Shown one piece after another: positions 28,597-37,605 of a stretch of DNA of 64,000 nt (its first letter is position 1; each line of letters starts with the position of its first letter). The stretch comes from Streptomyces diastatochromogenes (GTDB taxonomy: Bacteria; Actinomycetota; Actinomycetes; Streptomycetales; Streptomycetaceae). The stretch covers positions 5,518,001 through 5,582,000 of the forward strand of contig JAPTYK010000001.1 of the NCBI GenBank assembly GCA_026913215.1, given 5' to 3'. The translations under genes were made by a program, and so were the position numbers. A model generated the notes under the pieces. It was not told the origin of the DNA, searched no databases, and was given only the letters and a program-made list of their open reading frames with translations.

Positions 28597-29745
28597 TCAG
28601 CCGCCGAGGCGCTCCAGCGCCCCCGGTGCCTCGTCGATCGAGTCCACCAGGGCGATCCGGGCGGCCATCGGGCGGTCGGCGGCGAGGGTCCGGAGCAGGG
28701 GCCAGGCCGGGAGGCGGGCGGTCCAGTGGGCGCGGTTCACCAGGACCATCGGGGTCGGGGTCCCCGGGAGGCGTAGTAGTTCGGGGTCGCGTTGTCGAAG
28801 ATCTCCTGGACCGTGCCCGCCGCGCCCGGGAGGAAGACGACGCCGGCCGTCGAGCGGGCGAGGAGGCCGTCCTCCCGGGTGGCGTTGACGAAGTACTTGG
28901 CGATGCGCTCGGCGAAGGGGTTCGGCGGCTCGTGGCCGTAGAACCAGGTGGGGATGCCGACCGAGTCCCCGCCGTCCGGCCACCGGGCCCGTACGGAGAA
29001 GGCGGCGCGGGCCCAGTCCGTCACCGAGGGCGTGAACGACGGGGCCCGGGAGAGCAGGTCCAGCGCGGAGGCCAGGGCCTCGTCCCCGTACGGCGCCAGG
29101 TACGCGCCGAGGTTCGCGGCCTCCATCGCGCCCGGCCCGCCGCCGGTCGCCACGGTCAGACCGGCGCGGGCCAGGGACCTGCCGAGCCGGGCGGCGCCCG
29201 CGTACGCCTCGGTGCCCCGGCCCATCGCGTGCCCGCCCATCACGCCGACCACCCGGGCCCCGTCGAGGAACTCGTCGAGCGCGTCCGAGACGGCGTCGTC
29301 GTGGAGCGAGCGGAGCATCGAGGAGAGGATGTCGCCGTCGGCCCTGGTCCGGCCGAACCACGCGTACGCGCGGAAGTCGGGCGTCGCCTCGTACCCGGTC
29401 TCGGCGATCCCTCGTACAGCTCCCCGGGGTGTAGAGCCGGGCCCGGTAGGGGTCGAAGGGCAGCTCGGGGACGGGCGGGAAGACGAGCGCCCCGTCGGCG
29501 CGGACCTTGGCGGCGGCCTCCGGCTCCATGGGGCAGCCGAGGAAGACGGCGTCCGTGGTGACGGCGGCGAGCAGGGCGAAGGTCCGGCCGGTGAGGTCGA
29601 TCGACTGGATCCGGTGTCCGGCGAGCGAGCCCGGACGGGCGAGCACCGCGTCGAACTCGGCGAGGGTGTGGATCTCGCGCCTCGCCCGCGCGGTCCGGGC
29701 GGTCCGGGCGGGCGGTGCGCCGGGGAAGCGTCGCCATGGGCCCAC
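28597..29745 (-). CDS. LOG-family protein (TIGR00730-like), three frame breaks
   Basis: The core has the LOG nucleotide-fold signatures: GVMGGHAMGRGTEAY, TVATGGGPGAMEAANLGAYL and VVFLPGAAGTVQEIFDNATP. In cytokinin LOG enzymes the motif reads PGGxGTxxE; here PGAAGTVQE replaces the second glycine with alanine. An N-terminal domain of about 130 residues precedes it. Two one-base losses near 29410 and one near 28768 are needed to join the frames. The start is uncertain between the GTG at 29745 and an ATG at 29737. The function could be a nucleotide phosphoribohydrolase. Confidence 0.75.
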   Translation of the reverse strand: MGPWRRFPGAPPARTARTARARREIHTLAEFDAVLARPGSLAGHRIQSIDLTGRTFALLAAVTTDAVFLGCPMEPEAAAKVRADGALVFPPVPELPFDPYRARLYTPGSCTRDRRDRVRGDARLPRVRVVRPDQGRRRHPLLDAPLAPRRRRLGRARRVPRRGPGGRRDGRARDGPGHRGVRGRRPARQVPGPRRSDRGDRRRAGRDGGREPRRVPGAVRGRGPGLRAGPALPGPVVHALGDGLGPRRLLRTGPVAGRRGLGRHPHLVLRPRAAEPLRRAHRQVLRQRHPGGRPPRPLDGRRRLPPGRGGHGPGDLRQRDPELLRLPGTPTPMVLVNRAHWTARLPAWPLLRTLAADRPMAARIALVDSIDEAPGALERLGG

Positions 29746-29828
29746 GATAGGGGCCGCCGTGGCGTGCGGCCCTCGTGGCGGCGGCCGGGCCGCCCGGGCG
29801 GCTCGACGGGTCGGGGCCGCCCTGGTTG

Positions 29829-30110
29829 GCCTGCGTCGCCCTGGTCGGTCCGCGCCGCTCGGTTGGCCTGCGTCGCCCCTGGTCGGTCCGCGCCGCTCGG
29901 TTGGCCTGCGTCGCCCCTGGTCGGTCCGCGCCGCTCGGTTGGCCTGCGTCGCCCCGGTCGGCCCGCGCCGCTCAGTCGGTCCGCGCCGCTCAGTCGGTCC
30001 GCGCCGCTCGGTTGGCCTGCGTCGCTCCCCGTCGGTCCGCGCCGCTCGGCTGGTCCGCGCCGCTCGGCTGGCCCGCGCCGCCCCGGGCGGCCCGCGCCCC
30101 TCAGTCGGCC
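29829..30110. repeat. Minisatellite of about 18-bp units between permease and LOG genes
   Basis: Degenerate units of about 18 bases, TCGGTCCGCGCCGCTCGG, alternate with a 19-20-base variant beginning TTGGCCTGCGTCGC. Together they give a 37-38-base higher-order period in the first third. The tract fills nearly all of the 373-base gap between the permease stop and the LOG gene start. Confidence 0.85.
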
Positions 30111-30118
30111 CGGTTCGC

Positions 30119-31265
30119 TCAGCTCGTCAGTGGCAGGGCCGCCAGTTCCGCCACCGCCCAGGTCAGCGGTGCGAAGACGGCGAACAGCGCGCCCGCGCGC
30201 AGGAGGGCCGCGGTGCGCAGGACGGTGGGCGGGGCGCCGATGCGGAGGAGGGCCTCGGTGGTGTGGGCGCGGCCCTGGCGGGATCTCGAGGGCGGCGGTC
30301 AGGAGGGTGGCGGTGGTGCAGGCCAGGACGAGGGCCGCGCCGAGGCCGGTGAGCGGGCCGAAGGCGCCGGTGCCGGTGTCCGCGTCGTACAGGGCGGCCG
30401 CCGCGAAGGTGCCGGAGACCACCGCGCTGACCACGCCGAGCGGGCGGCCGATGCGGCGGGACTCGTCCGTCAGGACGCGGCCCGCGAGCAGCCGGTGGCG
30501 CCCGGCCGGACGGCCTGGAGGAGCCGGCCGCAGCCGTGGACGAGGCCAGGACCGGCCAGGGCGAGGCCCACGGCGGTGAGGACCCAGCCGACGAGGACGC
30601 CCGCCGGGTTGCCGTCGAAGCGGCCGGGGAGGGAGGCCGTCTCCGGCGCCGCTCCGGCCCGCGTACGTCTCGACCGCGAGGCCGACCGCGACGAGGGCGA
30701 CGCCCCAGGGCAGCCCGGACGGCATCGTCCTCTCGGCGCCCTCCGGCGGCGCGGGCGCGGTGCGGGGCGCAGTGCCAGGCCGGCCGCCGTGGCGGCGGCG
30801 ACCGGCAGGACGGCGAGCAGCGTGAGGGCGGCCGCGAGCGGGACCGGCCGGTCGGCGGCGAGGAGTCCGGCCGCCGCCCCGTCGAAGGGCAGGCCCGTGA
30901 TGTCGCCGCGCAGGTGCAGGTAGAACAGGAGGGCGACCGCGGAGCCGAGCGTGCAGGCGACGGCCGTCGAGGCGGCGGCGATGGCGGTGAGCCGGGCGGG
31001 GCCGAGGCCGACGGCGGAGAGCCGGGGCGCGGCCGGGTGCTGGGGTCGGTGCGGGCCACCGCGACGGCGAACTGGACGGTGGCGGCGAGCGGCAGGACGC
31101 ACCAGAGCAGCCGCAGGACCGAGGCCGAGGACCGTTCCGGGTGCCCGACGGCGTATCCGAGGGTGCAGAGCAGCAGGAAGCCCACCCCGCGGCCGCCGCG
31201 GCGACGAGGAGCCGGCGCGTCAGGACGAGCGGGTGGGTCCCGCGGGCTAGACGGAGAGCGAGCAC
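30119..31265 (-). CDS. ABC transporter permease-like membrane protein, several frame breaks
   Basis: When frames are joined, the protein has multiple hydrophobic segments: VGFLLLCTLGYAVG, LLWCVLPLAATVQFAVAVA, LTLLAVLPVAAATAAGLAL, GVALVAVGLAVETYA, LGVVSAVVSGTFAAAALYD and LGAALVLACTTATLLTAAL. The ending VAELAALPLTS and stop at 30119 follow. The likely GTG start at 31265 overlaps the ATPase stop. It resembles FtsX-like or MacB-type permeases only loosely. The substrate is unknown. Confidence 0.65.
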
Positions 31266-31973
31266 GCGGCGACGCCCTCCGCCCCTGACGCCGGGGTACG
31301 GCGCCGACCCGGCGGCCGTCGAGCAGGGTGACCGTGCGGTCGGCGAGCGCCGCGACCTCGCCGTCGTGGGTGGCGAGGAGCACGGTGATGCCGTGCGAGC
31401 GGGCCGCGCCGTCAGGGTGCGCAGGACCTGGGCGCCGTCGGCCCGGTGCAGGGTGGCGGTGGGTTCGTCGGCGAAGAGGACCGACGGGGTGGTGATCAGG
31501 GCGCGGGCGATGGCGATCCGCTGGCGCTGGGAGTGGGTGAGGGCGTGCGGCCGTTTGCGGGCGCAGCCGCCGATGTCGAGCCGCTCCAGCCACTCCAGGG
31601 CGGCGGTCTTGGCGGCCCGGTGGGAGGCGCCGTGGAGCAGTAGCGGCAGGGCGGTGTTCTCCCAGCCGGTGAGCTCGGGGACGAGGCCGGGTTCGGGGTC
31701 GATCCAGCCGAAGCGGTCGCGGCGGAGCCGTTCGCGCTGGGCGGGGCTCAGGGTGTGGACGGGGCCGCTGTTGAACCAGACCTCGCCCTGCTGGGGGACG
31801 AGCTGGCCGGAGAGGCAGCGCATGAGGGTGGTCTTGCCGCTGCCGCGCGGGCCGACGAGGGCGAGGATCTCGCCTTCGCGGACGCCGAGGGAGACGCCGC
31901 TGAGGGCGTCCGTGCCGCCCAGGGCGCAGTGCAGGGAACGCGCCCAGAGCACGTCGTTGTCCGGTGGGGCCAT
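31247..31973 (-). CDS. ABC transporter ATP-binding protein with atypical signature, frame breaks
   Basis: The ATPase has Walker A GPRGSGKT, Walker B VLFADEPTA and H-loop LLATHD. The signature motif reads LTHSQRQRIAIARAL instead of LSGGQ, and the D-loop region is LHRAD. The MacB/LolD-like layout suggests an exporter or a regulatory ABC protein. The ATG at 31973 has GAGG seven bases upstream, better placed than the GTG at 31982. The frame breaks near 31411 (one lost base) and again near 31300; the stop at 31247 is inferred. It forms a pair with the downstream permease gene. Confidence 0.75.
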
Positions 31974-32104
31974 CGCGTACACCTCGATGTCGGATCCGAT
32001 ACTCGCCTTCCCCCGTCCGGGGGAACGAAGGGACGGGCCTGTCGGTCACTCGGCACCGTAAGGATTCAGATCCGCTTGTACGGACAGCACACGGCCCGGG
32101 CAGT

Positions 32105-32163
32105 CGCCATCCACTCGGATGGCGGCATGCCCAGGCCGGGGTCACGCCGTGAGGGCGGCGTGA
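32105..32163 (-). terminator. Two hairpins downstream of the aminotransferase gene
   Basis: Read on the minus strand, the first hairpin after the stop is TCACGCCG (32142-32149) pairing with CGGCGTGA (32156-32163). A second perfect 8-bp hairpin, CGCCATCC with GGATGGCG, lies at 32105-32124. Together they are a plausible terminator without a long T run. Confidence 0.5.
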
Positions 32164-32206
32164 TGCCGAAGGGGACCGCCGTGGTTCGGTCCTCGCAGCG
32201 TCGTGC

Positions 32207-33585
32207 TTACAGCTTGGTCCACGCCTCGGTGAGCACGTTGCGCAGGATTCCCTCGATCTCGTCGAAGGTGCCCTGGTCGGCGATCAGCGGCGGGGCCAGC
32301 TGGATGACCGGGTCGCCACGGTCGTCGGCACGGCAGTACAGGCCGGCGTCGTACAGCGCCTTGGAGAGGAAGCCGTACAGGACGCGCTCCACCTCCTCGT
32401 CGTTGAAGGACTCCTTGGTGGCCTTGTCCTGACGAGCTCGATGCCGTAGAAGAAGCCGTTGCCGCGGACGTCGCCGACGATCGGGAGGTCGTGCAGCTTC
32501 GACAGCGTCGAGTAGAAGGCGCCCTCGTTGTCCAGCACGTGCTGGTTGAGGCCTTCCTTGTCGAAGATGTCGAGGTTGGCGAGCGCGACCGCCGAGGAGA
32601 CCGGGTGGCCACCGAAGGTGTAGCCGTGCAGGAAGGTGTTGTCGCCCTTGTAGAACGGCTCCGCGATGCGGTCCGAGACGATGCAGGCACCGATCGGGGA
32701 GTAGCCCGAGGTCATGCCCTTGGCGCAGGTGATCATGTCCGGCACGTAGCCGAACTTGTCACAGGCGAACATCGTGCCGAGGCGGCCGAAGGCGCAGATC
32801 GTCTCGTCGGAGACGAGCAGCACGTCGTACTGGTCGCAGATCTCGCGGACGCGCTGGAAGTAGCCGGGCGGCGGCGGGAAGCAGCCACCGGCGTTCTGCA
32901 CCGGCTCCAGGAAGACGGCCGCGACGGTGTCGGGGCCCTCGAAGAGGATCTGCTGCTCGATCTGGTCGGCGGCCCAGCGGCCGAAGGCCTCGGGGTCGTC
33001 GCCGTGGATCGGGGCGCGGTAGATGTTGGTGTTCGGCACCTTGTGCGCGCCGGGGACCAGCGGCTCGAAGGGGGCCTTCAGGGCCGGCAGGCCGGTGATG
33101 GACAGGGCGCCCTGCGGGGTGCCGTGGTAGGCGACCGCACGCGAGATGACCTTGTACTTGGTGTGCTTGCCCTGCAGCTTGAAGTACTGCTTGGCCAGCT
33201 TCCAGGCGGTCTCGACGGCCTCGCCGCCACCGGTGGTGAAGAAGACCTTGTTGAGGTCGCCCGGGGCGTAGTCCGCGAGGCGCTCGGCGAGCTCCACGGC
33301 CTTGGGGTGCGCGTACGACCACACGGGGAAGAACGCGAGCTCCTGGGCCTGCTTGTACGCGACCTCGGCCAGCTCCTTGCGGCCGTGTCCGGCGTTGACC
33401 ACGAAGAGACCCGCGAGACCGTCGAGGTAGCGCTTGCCCTTGTCGTCGAAGATGTAGGTGCCCTCACCACGCACGATGGTGGGGACGGGGTTGTTCTCGT
33501 AGGACGACATGCGGGTGAAGTGCATCCACAGGTGGTCGTACGCGGTCTTGGACAGGTCCTGGGTCACGATTATCGAGTTCCCCAC
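32207..33585 (-). CDS. Class III aminotransferase (GABA/putrescine-type), one frame break
   Basis: This PLP enzyme moves an amino group from a primary amine such as putrescine or GABA to pyruvate or 2-oxoglutarate. It contains VFFTTGGGEAVETAWKLAKQ, AYHGTPQGALSITG, LLVSDETICAFGRLG and the PLP lysine in DMITCAKGMTSGYSPIGA. A missing A near 32427 breaks the frame; GTCAAGGAC restores VKDKATKE. The GTG at 33585 overlaps the regulator gene by 16 bases, and a second GTG at 33567 is possible. Cotranscription with the AsnC regulator and the divergent aldehyde dehydrogenase gene place it in polyamine/GABA catabolism. Confidence 0.88.
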
Positions 33586-34076
33586 ATGTAGGTCTGCTTC
33601 TTGAGCTTGAGGTAGACGAAGCTCTCGGTGGAACGCACTCCGGGGAGTGTGCGGATGCGCTTGTTGATCACATCCAGCAGGTGATCGTCGTCCTCGCAGA
33701 CGATCTCCACCATGAGGTCGAAGGAGCCCGCGGTCATCACCACGTACTCGCATTCGGCCATGGCCGTGAGTGCTTCCGCAACCGGATCCAGGTCACCCTC
33801 GACGTTGATGCCGACCATCGCCTGCCGCCGGAATCCCACGGTGAGCGGGTCGGTGACGGCGACGATCTGCATGACGCCCTGATCGAGCAGCTTCTGGACG
33901 CGCTGCCTCACGGCGGCTTCGGAGAGGCCGACGGCCTTTCCGATCGCCGCGTAGGGACGGCGTCCGTCCTGCTGGAGCTGCTCGATGATCGCCAGGGAGA
34001 CGGCATCGATCGTCGGGGACGAACCGGTTCCGGTTCTGGAGTCTGTGCTTCGACTGGCCACGACTTCACTGTGCAC
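33570..34076 (-). CDS. Lrp/AsnC family transcriptional regulator
   Basis: The winged HTH reads DAVSLAIIEQLQQDGRRPYAAIG then LSEAAVRQRVQKLLDQGVM. An RAM/effector domain follows, with VGINVEGDLDPVAEAL, YVVMTAGSFDLMVEIVCEDD and the C-terminal LPGVRSTESFVYLKLKKQTYMWG. The GTG at 34076 gives 168 residues; upstream in-frame starts would extend into poorly conserved sequence. It is divergent to the aldehyde dehydrogenase gene and overlaps the aminotransferase gene. I recall a polyamine-utilisation regulator at this locus in S. coelicolor; that should be checked. Confidence 0.9.
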   Translation of the reverse strand: MHSEVVASRSTDSRTGTGSSPTIDAVSLAIIEQLQQDGRRPYAAIGKAVGLSEAAVRQRVQKLLDQGVMQIVAVTDPLTVGFRRQAMVGINVEGDLDPVAEALTAMAECEYVVMTAGSFDLMVEIVCEDDDHLLDVINKRIRTLPGVRSTESFVYLKLKKQTYMWGTR

Positions 34077-34089
34077 CGAGATTGTCAGT

Positions 34090-34121
34090 CGCGCAACCCG
34101 AGAGCGATGAAATTCGTTGCG
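34090..34121. promoter_or_regulatory. Candidate operator between asnC-type and aldehyde dehydrogenase genes
   Basis: CGCAAC at 34092-34097 and GTTGCG at 34116-34121 form an inverted pair 18 bases apart. A third half-site, GTTGCG, occurs at about 34151. The pair overlaps the start of the AsnC-type gene, as expected for autoregulation and control of the divergent gene. Confidence 0.4.
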
Positions 34122-34267
34122 TAAGGCTCTGGATCTCACTGAATCCGAAGTTGCGGGGGGTCGGGGCTATGGAAAGCGTCTGTCGAGCGATTAGGCTGAA
34201 GGTGTCTCGCCCATCGGGACACCGCACAGGGACGTGCGAAGACAGAACGTGACAGGAGGGGTGGCAA

Positions 34268-35704
34268 GTGACCACCGAGCTGCGCCGGCTGCGTAACTAC
34301 ATCAACGGGGAGTTCCGCGACGCGGCCGACGGCCGCACCATCGAGGTGGTCAACCCGGCCACCGGCGAGGTGTACGCCACCTCCCCGCTCTCCGGGCAGG
34401 CCGACGTCGACGCCGCCATGGAGGCCGCCGCGGCCGCCTTCCCCGCCTGGCGTGACAGCACGCCGTCCGAGCGCCAGAAGGTGCTCCTCAAGATCGCCGA
34501 CGCGTTCGAGGAGCGCGCCGAGGAGCTCATCGCCGCCGAGGTCGAGAACACCGGCAAGCCGGTCGCCCTCACCGCGAGCGAGGAGATCCCGCCGATGGTG
34601 GACCAGATCCGCTTCTTCGCGGGTGCCGCCCGGATGCTGGAGGGCAAGTCCGCCGGCGAGTACATGGAGGGCATGACCTCCATCATCCGCCGCGAGCCGG
34701 TCGGCGTCTGCGCGCAGGTCGCGCCGTGGAACTACCCGATGATGATGGCCGTGTGGAAGTTCGCCCCGGCGCTCGCCGCGGGCAACACCGTCGTCCTCAA
34801 GCCCTCGGACACGACCCCCGCGTCGACCGTCCTGATGGCCGAGATCATCGGTCAGATCGTCCCCAAGGGCGTCTTCAACGTCGTCTGCGGCGACCGCGAG
34901 ACGGGCAAGGCCATGGTCGAGCACCCGACCCCGGCGATGGCCTCCATCACCGGCTCGGTCCGCGCCGGCATGCAGGTCGCCGAGTCGGCGGCCAAGGACG
35001 TCAAGCGCGTCCACCTGGAGCTGGGCGGCAAGGCCCCGGTCGTCGTCTTCGAGGACACCGACATCGAGGCCGCCGTCGGCGACATCGCGGTCGCGGGCTT
35101 CTTCAACGCCGGCCAGGACTGCACGGCCGCGACCCGCGTCCTGGTGCACGAGTCCATCCACGACGAGTTCGTCGCCGCCCTCGCCAAGGCCGCCGCCGAG
35201 ACGAAGACCGGCCAGCCGGACGACGAGGACGTGCTGTACGGCCCGCTGAACAACGCCAACCAGCTGAAGCAGGTCGCCGGCTTCATCGAGCGCCTCCCGG
35301 CCCACGCCAAGGTCGAGGCCGGCGGTCACCGCGTCGGCGACAAGGGCTACTTCTACGCCCCGACCGTCGTCTCCGGCCTCAACCAGGACGACGAGATCGT
35401 CCAGAACGAGGTCTTCGGCCCGGTCATCACCGTCCAGTCCTTCACGGACGAGGCCCAGGCCCTGGAGTTCGCGAACGGCGTCGAGTACGCCCTCGCCTCC
35501 TCCGTCTGGACCAAGGACCACGCGCGCGCGATGCGCATGTCCAAGTCCCTCGACTTCGGCTGCGTGTGGATCAACACCCACATCCCGCTCGTCGCCGAGA
35601 TGCCCCACGGCGGCTACAAGAAGTCCGGCTACGGCAAGGACCTCTCCGCCTACGGCTTCGAGGACTACACGCGCATCAAGCACGTCATGACCTCCCTGGG
35701 CTAA
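34268..35704 (+). CDS. Gamma-aminobutyraldehyde dehydrogenase
   Basis: This 478-residue NAD(P)-dependent aldehyde dehydrogenase should oxidise 4-aminobutyraldehyde, or its gamma-glutamyl form, to the acid. The catalytic cysteine lies in FNAGQDCTAATR and the general-base glutamate in HLELGGKAPVVV. The cofactor region includes VAPWNYPMMMAVWKFAPAL and ITGSVRAG. EMPHGGYKKSGYGKDLS is the typical C-terminal block of the aminobutyraldehyde group. Start GTG at 34268 with ACAGGAGGGG upstream; intact. A second paralogue lies at 45247. Confidence 0.9.
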   Translation: MTTELRRLRNYINGEFRDAADGRTIEVVNPATGEVYATSPLSGQADVDAAMEAAAAAFPAWRDSTPSERQKVLLKIADAFEERAEELIAAEVENTGKPVALTASEEIPPMVDQIRFFAGAARMLEGKSAGEYMEGMTSIIRREPVGVCAQVAPWNYPMMMAVWKFAPALAAGNTVVLKPSDTTPASTVLMAEIIGQIVPKGVFNVVCGDRETGKAMVEHPTPAMASITGSVRAGMQVAESAAKDVKRVHLELGGKAPVVVFEDTDIEAAVGDIAVAGFFNAGQDCTAATRVLVHESIHDEFVAALAKAAAETKTGQPDDEDVLYGPLNNANQLKQVAGFIERLPAHAKVEAGGHRVGDKGYFYAPTVVSGLNQDDEIVQNEVFGPVITVQSFTDEAQALEFANGVEYALASSVWTKDHARAMRMSKSLDFGCVWINTHIPLVAEMPHGGYKKSGYGKDLSAYGFEDYTRIKHVMTSLG

Positions 35705-35724
35705 ATCCCCAGACCTCCGCGCGG

Positions 35725-35755
35725 CCCCGGCACCCTGATCGACAGGGTGTCGGGG
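35725..35755 (+). terminator. Intrinsic terminator-like hairpin after aldehyde dehydrogenase gene
   Basis: CCCCGGCACCCTG (35725-35737) pairs with CAGGGTGTCGGGG (35743-35755) with one G-U pair around the loop ATCGA. It begins 20 bases after the stop. Confidence 0.75.
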
Positions 35756-35840
35756 CGCGCCGTCGCTCGACGGACCGTCCATTGCCGCAGGTCGCGGCAG
35801 CCGGGATGCTGCTCGGGTGAGAGCGACAGCCAGGAAACAC

Positions 35841-37004
35841 ATGTCCCGCCGGTCCCTGCTGCGCGGCATCGGCGGTGTGGGAGCCGCGTCCCTGCTCGCC
35901 GGCTGCGGGGTCCCCGCCGCCTACGTCGAGGAGGGCGACCGGGCCGGCCGCGACCTCTCGGCGCGCGACCGGAGGCTCGAATTCGCCAACTGGCCGCTGT
36001 ACATCGACACCGACGACGCCGACAAGTCGAAGCGGCCCACCCTGGACGCCTTCCGGAAGCGGACCGGAATCTCCGTGCGGTACACCGAGGAGATCAACGA
36101 CAACGACGAGTTCTTCGGCAAGATCAGCCCGTCCCTGATGAACCACCAGGAGACCGGCCGCGATCTGATCGTCGTCAGCGACTGGATGGCGGCCCGCTTC
36201 GTCCGCCTCGGCTGGGTCCAGGAGATGGACCGCGCCGCCCAGCCGCACGTCGCGAAGAACCTCAGCCCCCAGCTGCGCGAGCCCGCCTTCGACCCCGGCC
36301 GGCTGCACACCGTGCCCTGGCAGTCCGGGATCACCGGCATCGCGTACAACCGCAAGAAGCTCGGCCGGGAACTGCGCTCCACCAAGGAACTCTGGGCCGA
36401 CGACCTGCGCGGCAAGGTCACCCTGCTCTCCGGCCTCGACGAGTCCATGGCGCTGCTCCTGCTCGGCAACGGCGTCGACGTGGCCAAGTGGACCGCCGAC
36501 GACTTCCACCGTCTCTGTGACCAGATCGAGGGGCTCGTCCGGACGAAGCACATCCGGCGCTTCACCGGCAACGACTACATCAAGGACCTGTCCACCGGCG
36601 ACGTCCTCGCCTGCCAGGCGTACTCCGGCGACGTCATCCAGCTCCAGGCCGACAACCCGGACATCGAGTTCGTCGTCCCCGAGGAGGGCGCCGAGCTCTG
36701 GGCCGAGTCCCTCATGATCCCCAACCTGGCCCAGCACAAGTCCAACGCCGAGAAGCTCGTCGACTACTACTACGAGCCCGAGGTCGCCGCCGAACTCGCC
36801 GCCTGGGTCAACTACGTCTGCCCGGTGCCCGCCGCCCAGAACGTCCTGGCGGACTCCGGCGACGAGGAGCTCGTCGCGCTCGCCGAGGACCCGCTGATCT
36901 TCCCGGACGCCGACATGCGCGGCCGGCTCGCCATCGCCCGGGACATCACCTCCGAGGAGCGCCAGGGGTTCACGAAGAGGTGGAACTCGATCGTCGGCCT
37001 GTGA
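35841..37004 (+). CDS. Orphan polyamine ABC transporter substrate-binding lipoprotein (Tat type)
   Basis: This is a PotD/PotF-type extracellular binding protein. The N-terminus has a twin-arginine motif SRRSLLRG followed by a lipobox LLAGC, so it is probably exported folded by Tat and lipid-anchored. The mature part includes LEFANWPLYIDTDD, VRYTEEINDNDEFFGKI, RFTGNDYIKDLSTGDV and AGINYV-like WVNYVCPVPAAQNVL. I chose the ATG at 35841 because AGGA lies five bases upstream; the GTG at 35817 would add eight residues. No transporter genes adjoin it. It is similar to the binding protein at 46808, so it may share that permease. Confidence 0.85.
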   Translation: MSRRSLLRGIGGVGAASLLAGCGVPAAYVEEGDRAGRDLSARDRRLEFANWPLYIDTDDADKSKRPTLDAFRKRTGISVRYTEEINDNDEFFGKISPSLMNHQETGRDLIVVSDWMAARFVRLGWVQEMDRAAQPHVAKNLSPQLREPAFDPGRLHTVPWQSGITGIAYNRKKLGRELRSTKELWADDLRGKVTLLSGLDESMALLLLGNGVDVAKWTADDFHRLCDQIEGLVRTKHIRRFTGNDYIKDLSTGDVLACQAYSGDVIQLQADNPDIEFVVPEEGAELWAESLMIPNLAQHKSNAEKLVDYYYEPEVAAELAAWVNYVCPVPAAQNVLADSGDEELVALAEDPLIFPDADMRGRLAIARDITSEERQGFTKRWNSIVGL

Positions 37005-37005
37005 G

Positions 37006-37542
37006 TTGCACGATCATGACCGATACACGACTCAACCCCTTGTCACCTATGGCCTGTTCCTCGCCTGGGCCGTGCACGACGCCGAGGAGCTCGCGCGCGG
37101 GCCGCGCTGGATCCGGAGAACCTGCCGGGCCTCCGTGAGCGGTTCCCCGGAGTCCCGGAGCGGGTGTGGAAGGCGATGGAGTCCGTCGACGAGCGCGAAT
37201 TCGCCGCCGCCGTCGGCGTGATGGCGGTGATCGTCGGCACGGCGGCGGTGGCGGGGGCCCGCTCCGGCGGCCGGTCCGCCTTCTACCAGGGCGCGGTCAC
37301 CGGCTTCGGGCTGCACGGCCTCGTCCACCTCGCCCAGGCCGCCGTCGTACGGGACGCGACCCCGGCGCGCCCACCTCGCCGCTCGTCGTCATCCCCTTCT
37401 CCCTGTGGGCCCGGAGCCGGCTGCGGAAGGCCGGGGTGCTGCGGCCGACCACTCCCGGGGAGTGCTGGCGGGGCTCGCCGTGGCGGCGGGGGCGACGGTG
37501 GTCTCGCACGGGGTGGGGCGGAGGTTCGCCGCCCGGTTCTGA
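37006..37542 (+). CDS. HXXEE-domain membrane protein, three frame breaks
   Basis: The first segment YGLFLAWAVHDAEEL holds the HxxEE motif that names the family. Later segments GVMAVIVGTAAVAGA, GAVTGFGLHGLVHLAQAAV and GVLAGLAVAAGATVVSHGVG are hydrophobic with conserved histidines. Breaks near 37120, 37357 and 37461 are each repaired by one base. The final stop is at 37540-37542. HXXEE proteins are small multi-pass membrane proteins with no established function. The gene is placed one base after the binding-protein stop, but the two need not be functionally related. Confidence 0.7.
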
Positions 37543-37586
37543 ACGCGCTCAAAAACAACCACCCCGCTTTTCTGAACGCGTTCAAG
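37539..37586. promoter_or_regulatory. Pair of TGAACGCG(T/C)TCA operator-like palindromes
   Basis: TGAACGCGTTCA at 37572-37583 is a perfect 12-bp palindrome. A near-copy, TGAACGCGCTCA, lies at 37540-37551, exactly 32 bases (about three helical turns) upstream. The pair sits directly before the membrane-protein gene at 37606 and resembles operators of TetR-type repressors with an AACGCGTT core. No regulator gene is adjacent. Confidence 0.6.
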
Positions 37587-37605
37587 TGGGGTGTACGTTG
37601 TTCCC

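Noticed and set aside
28737..31982. A single 1081-residue minus-strand protein joining ABC ATPase, repeats and LOG domain
   Set aside because: The parts belong to three genes. The joining stretch includes wrong-frame membrane-protein sequence and the minisatellite, so the continuity is an artefact of lost bases.
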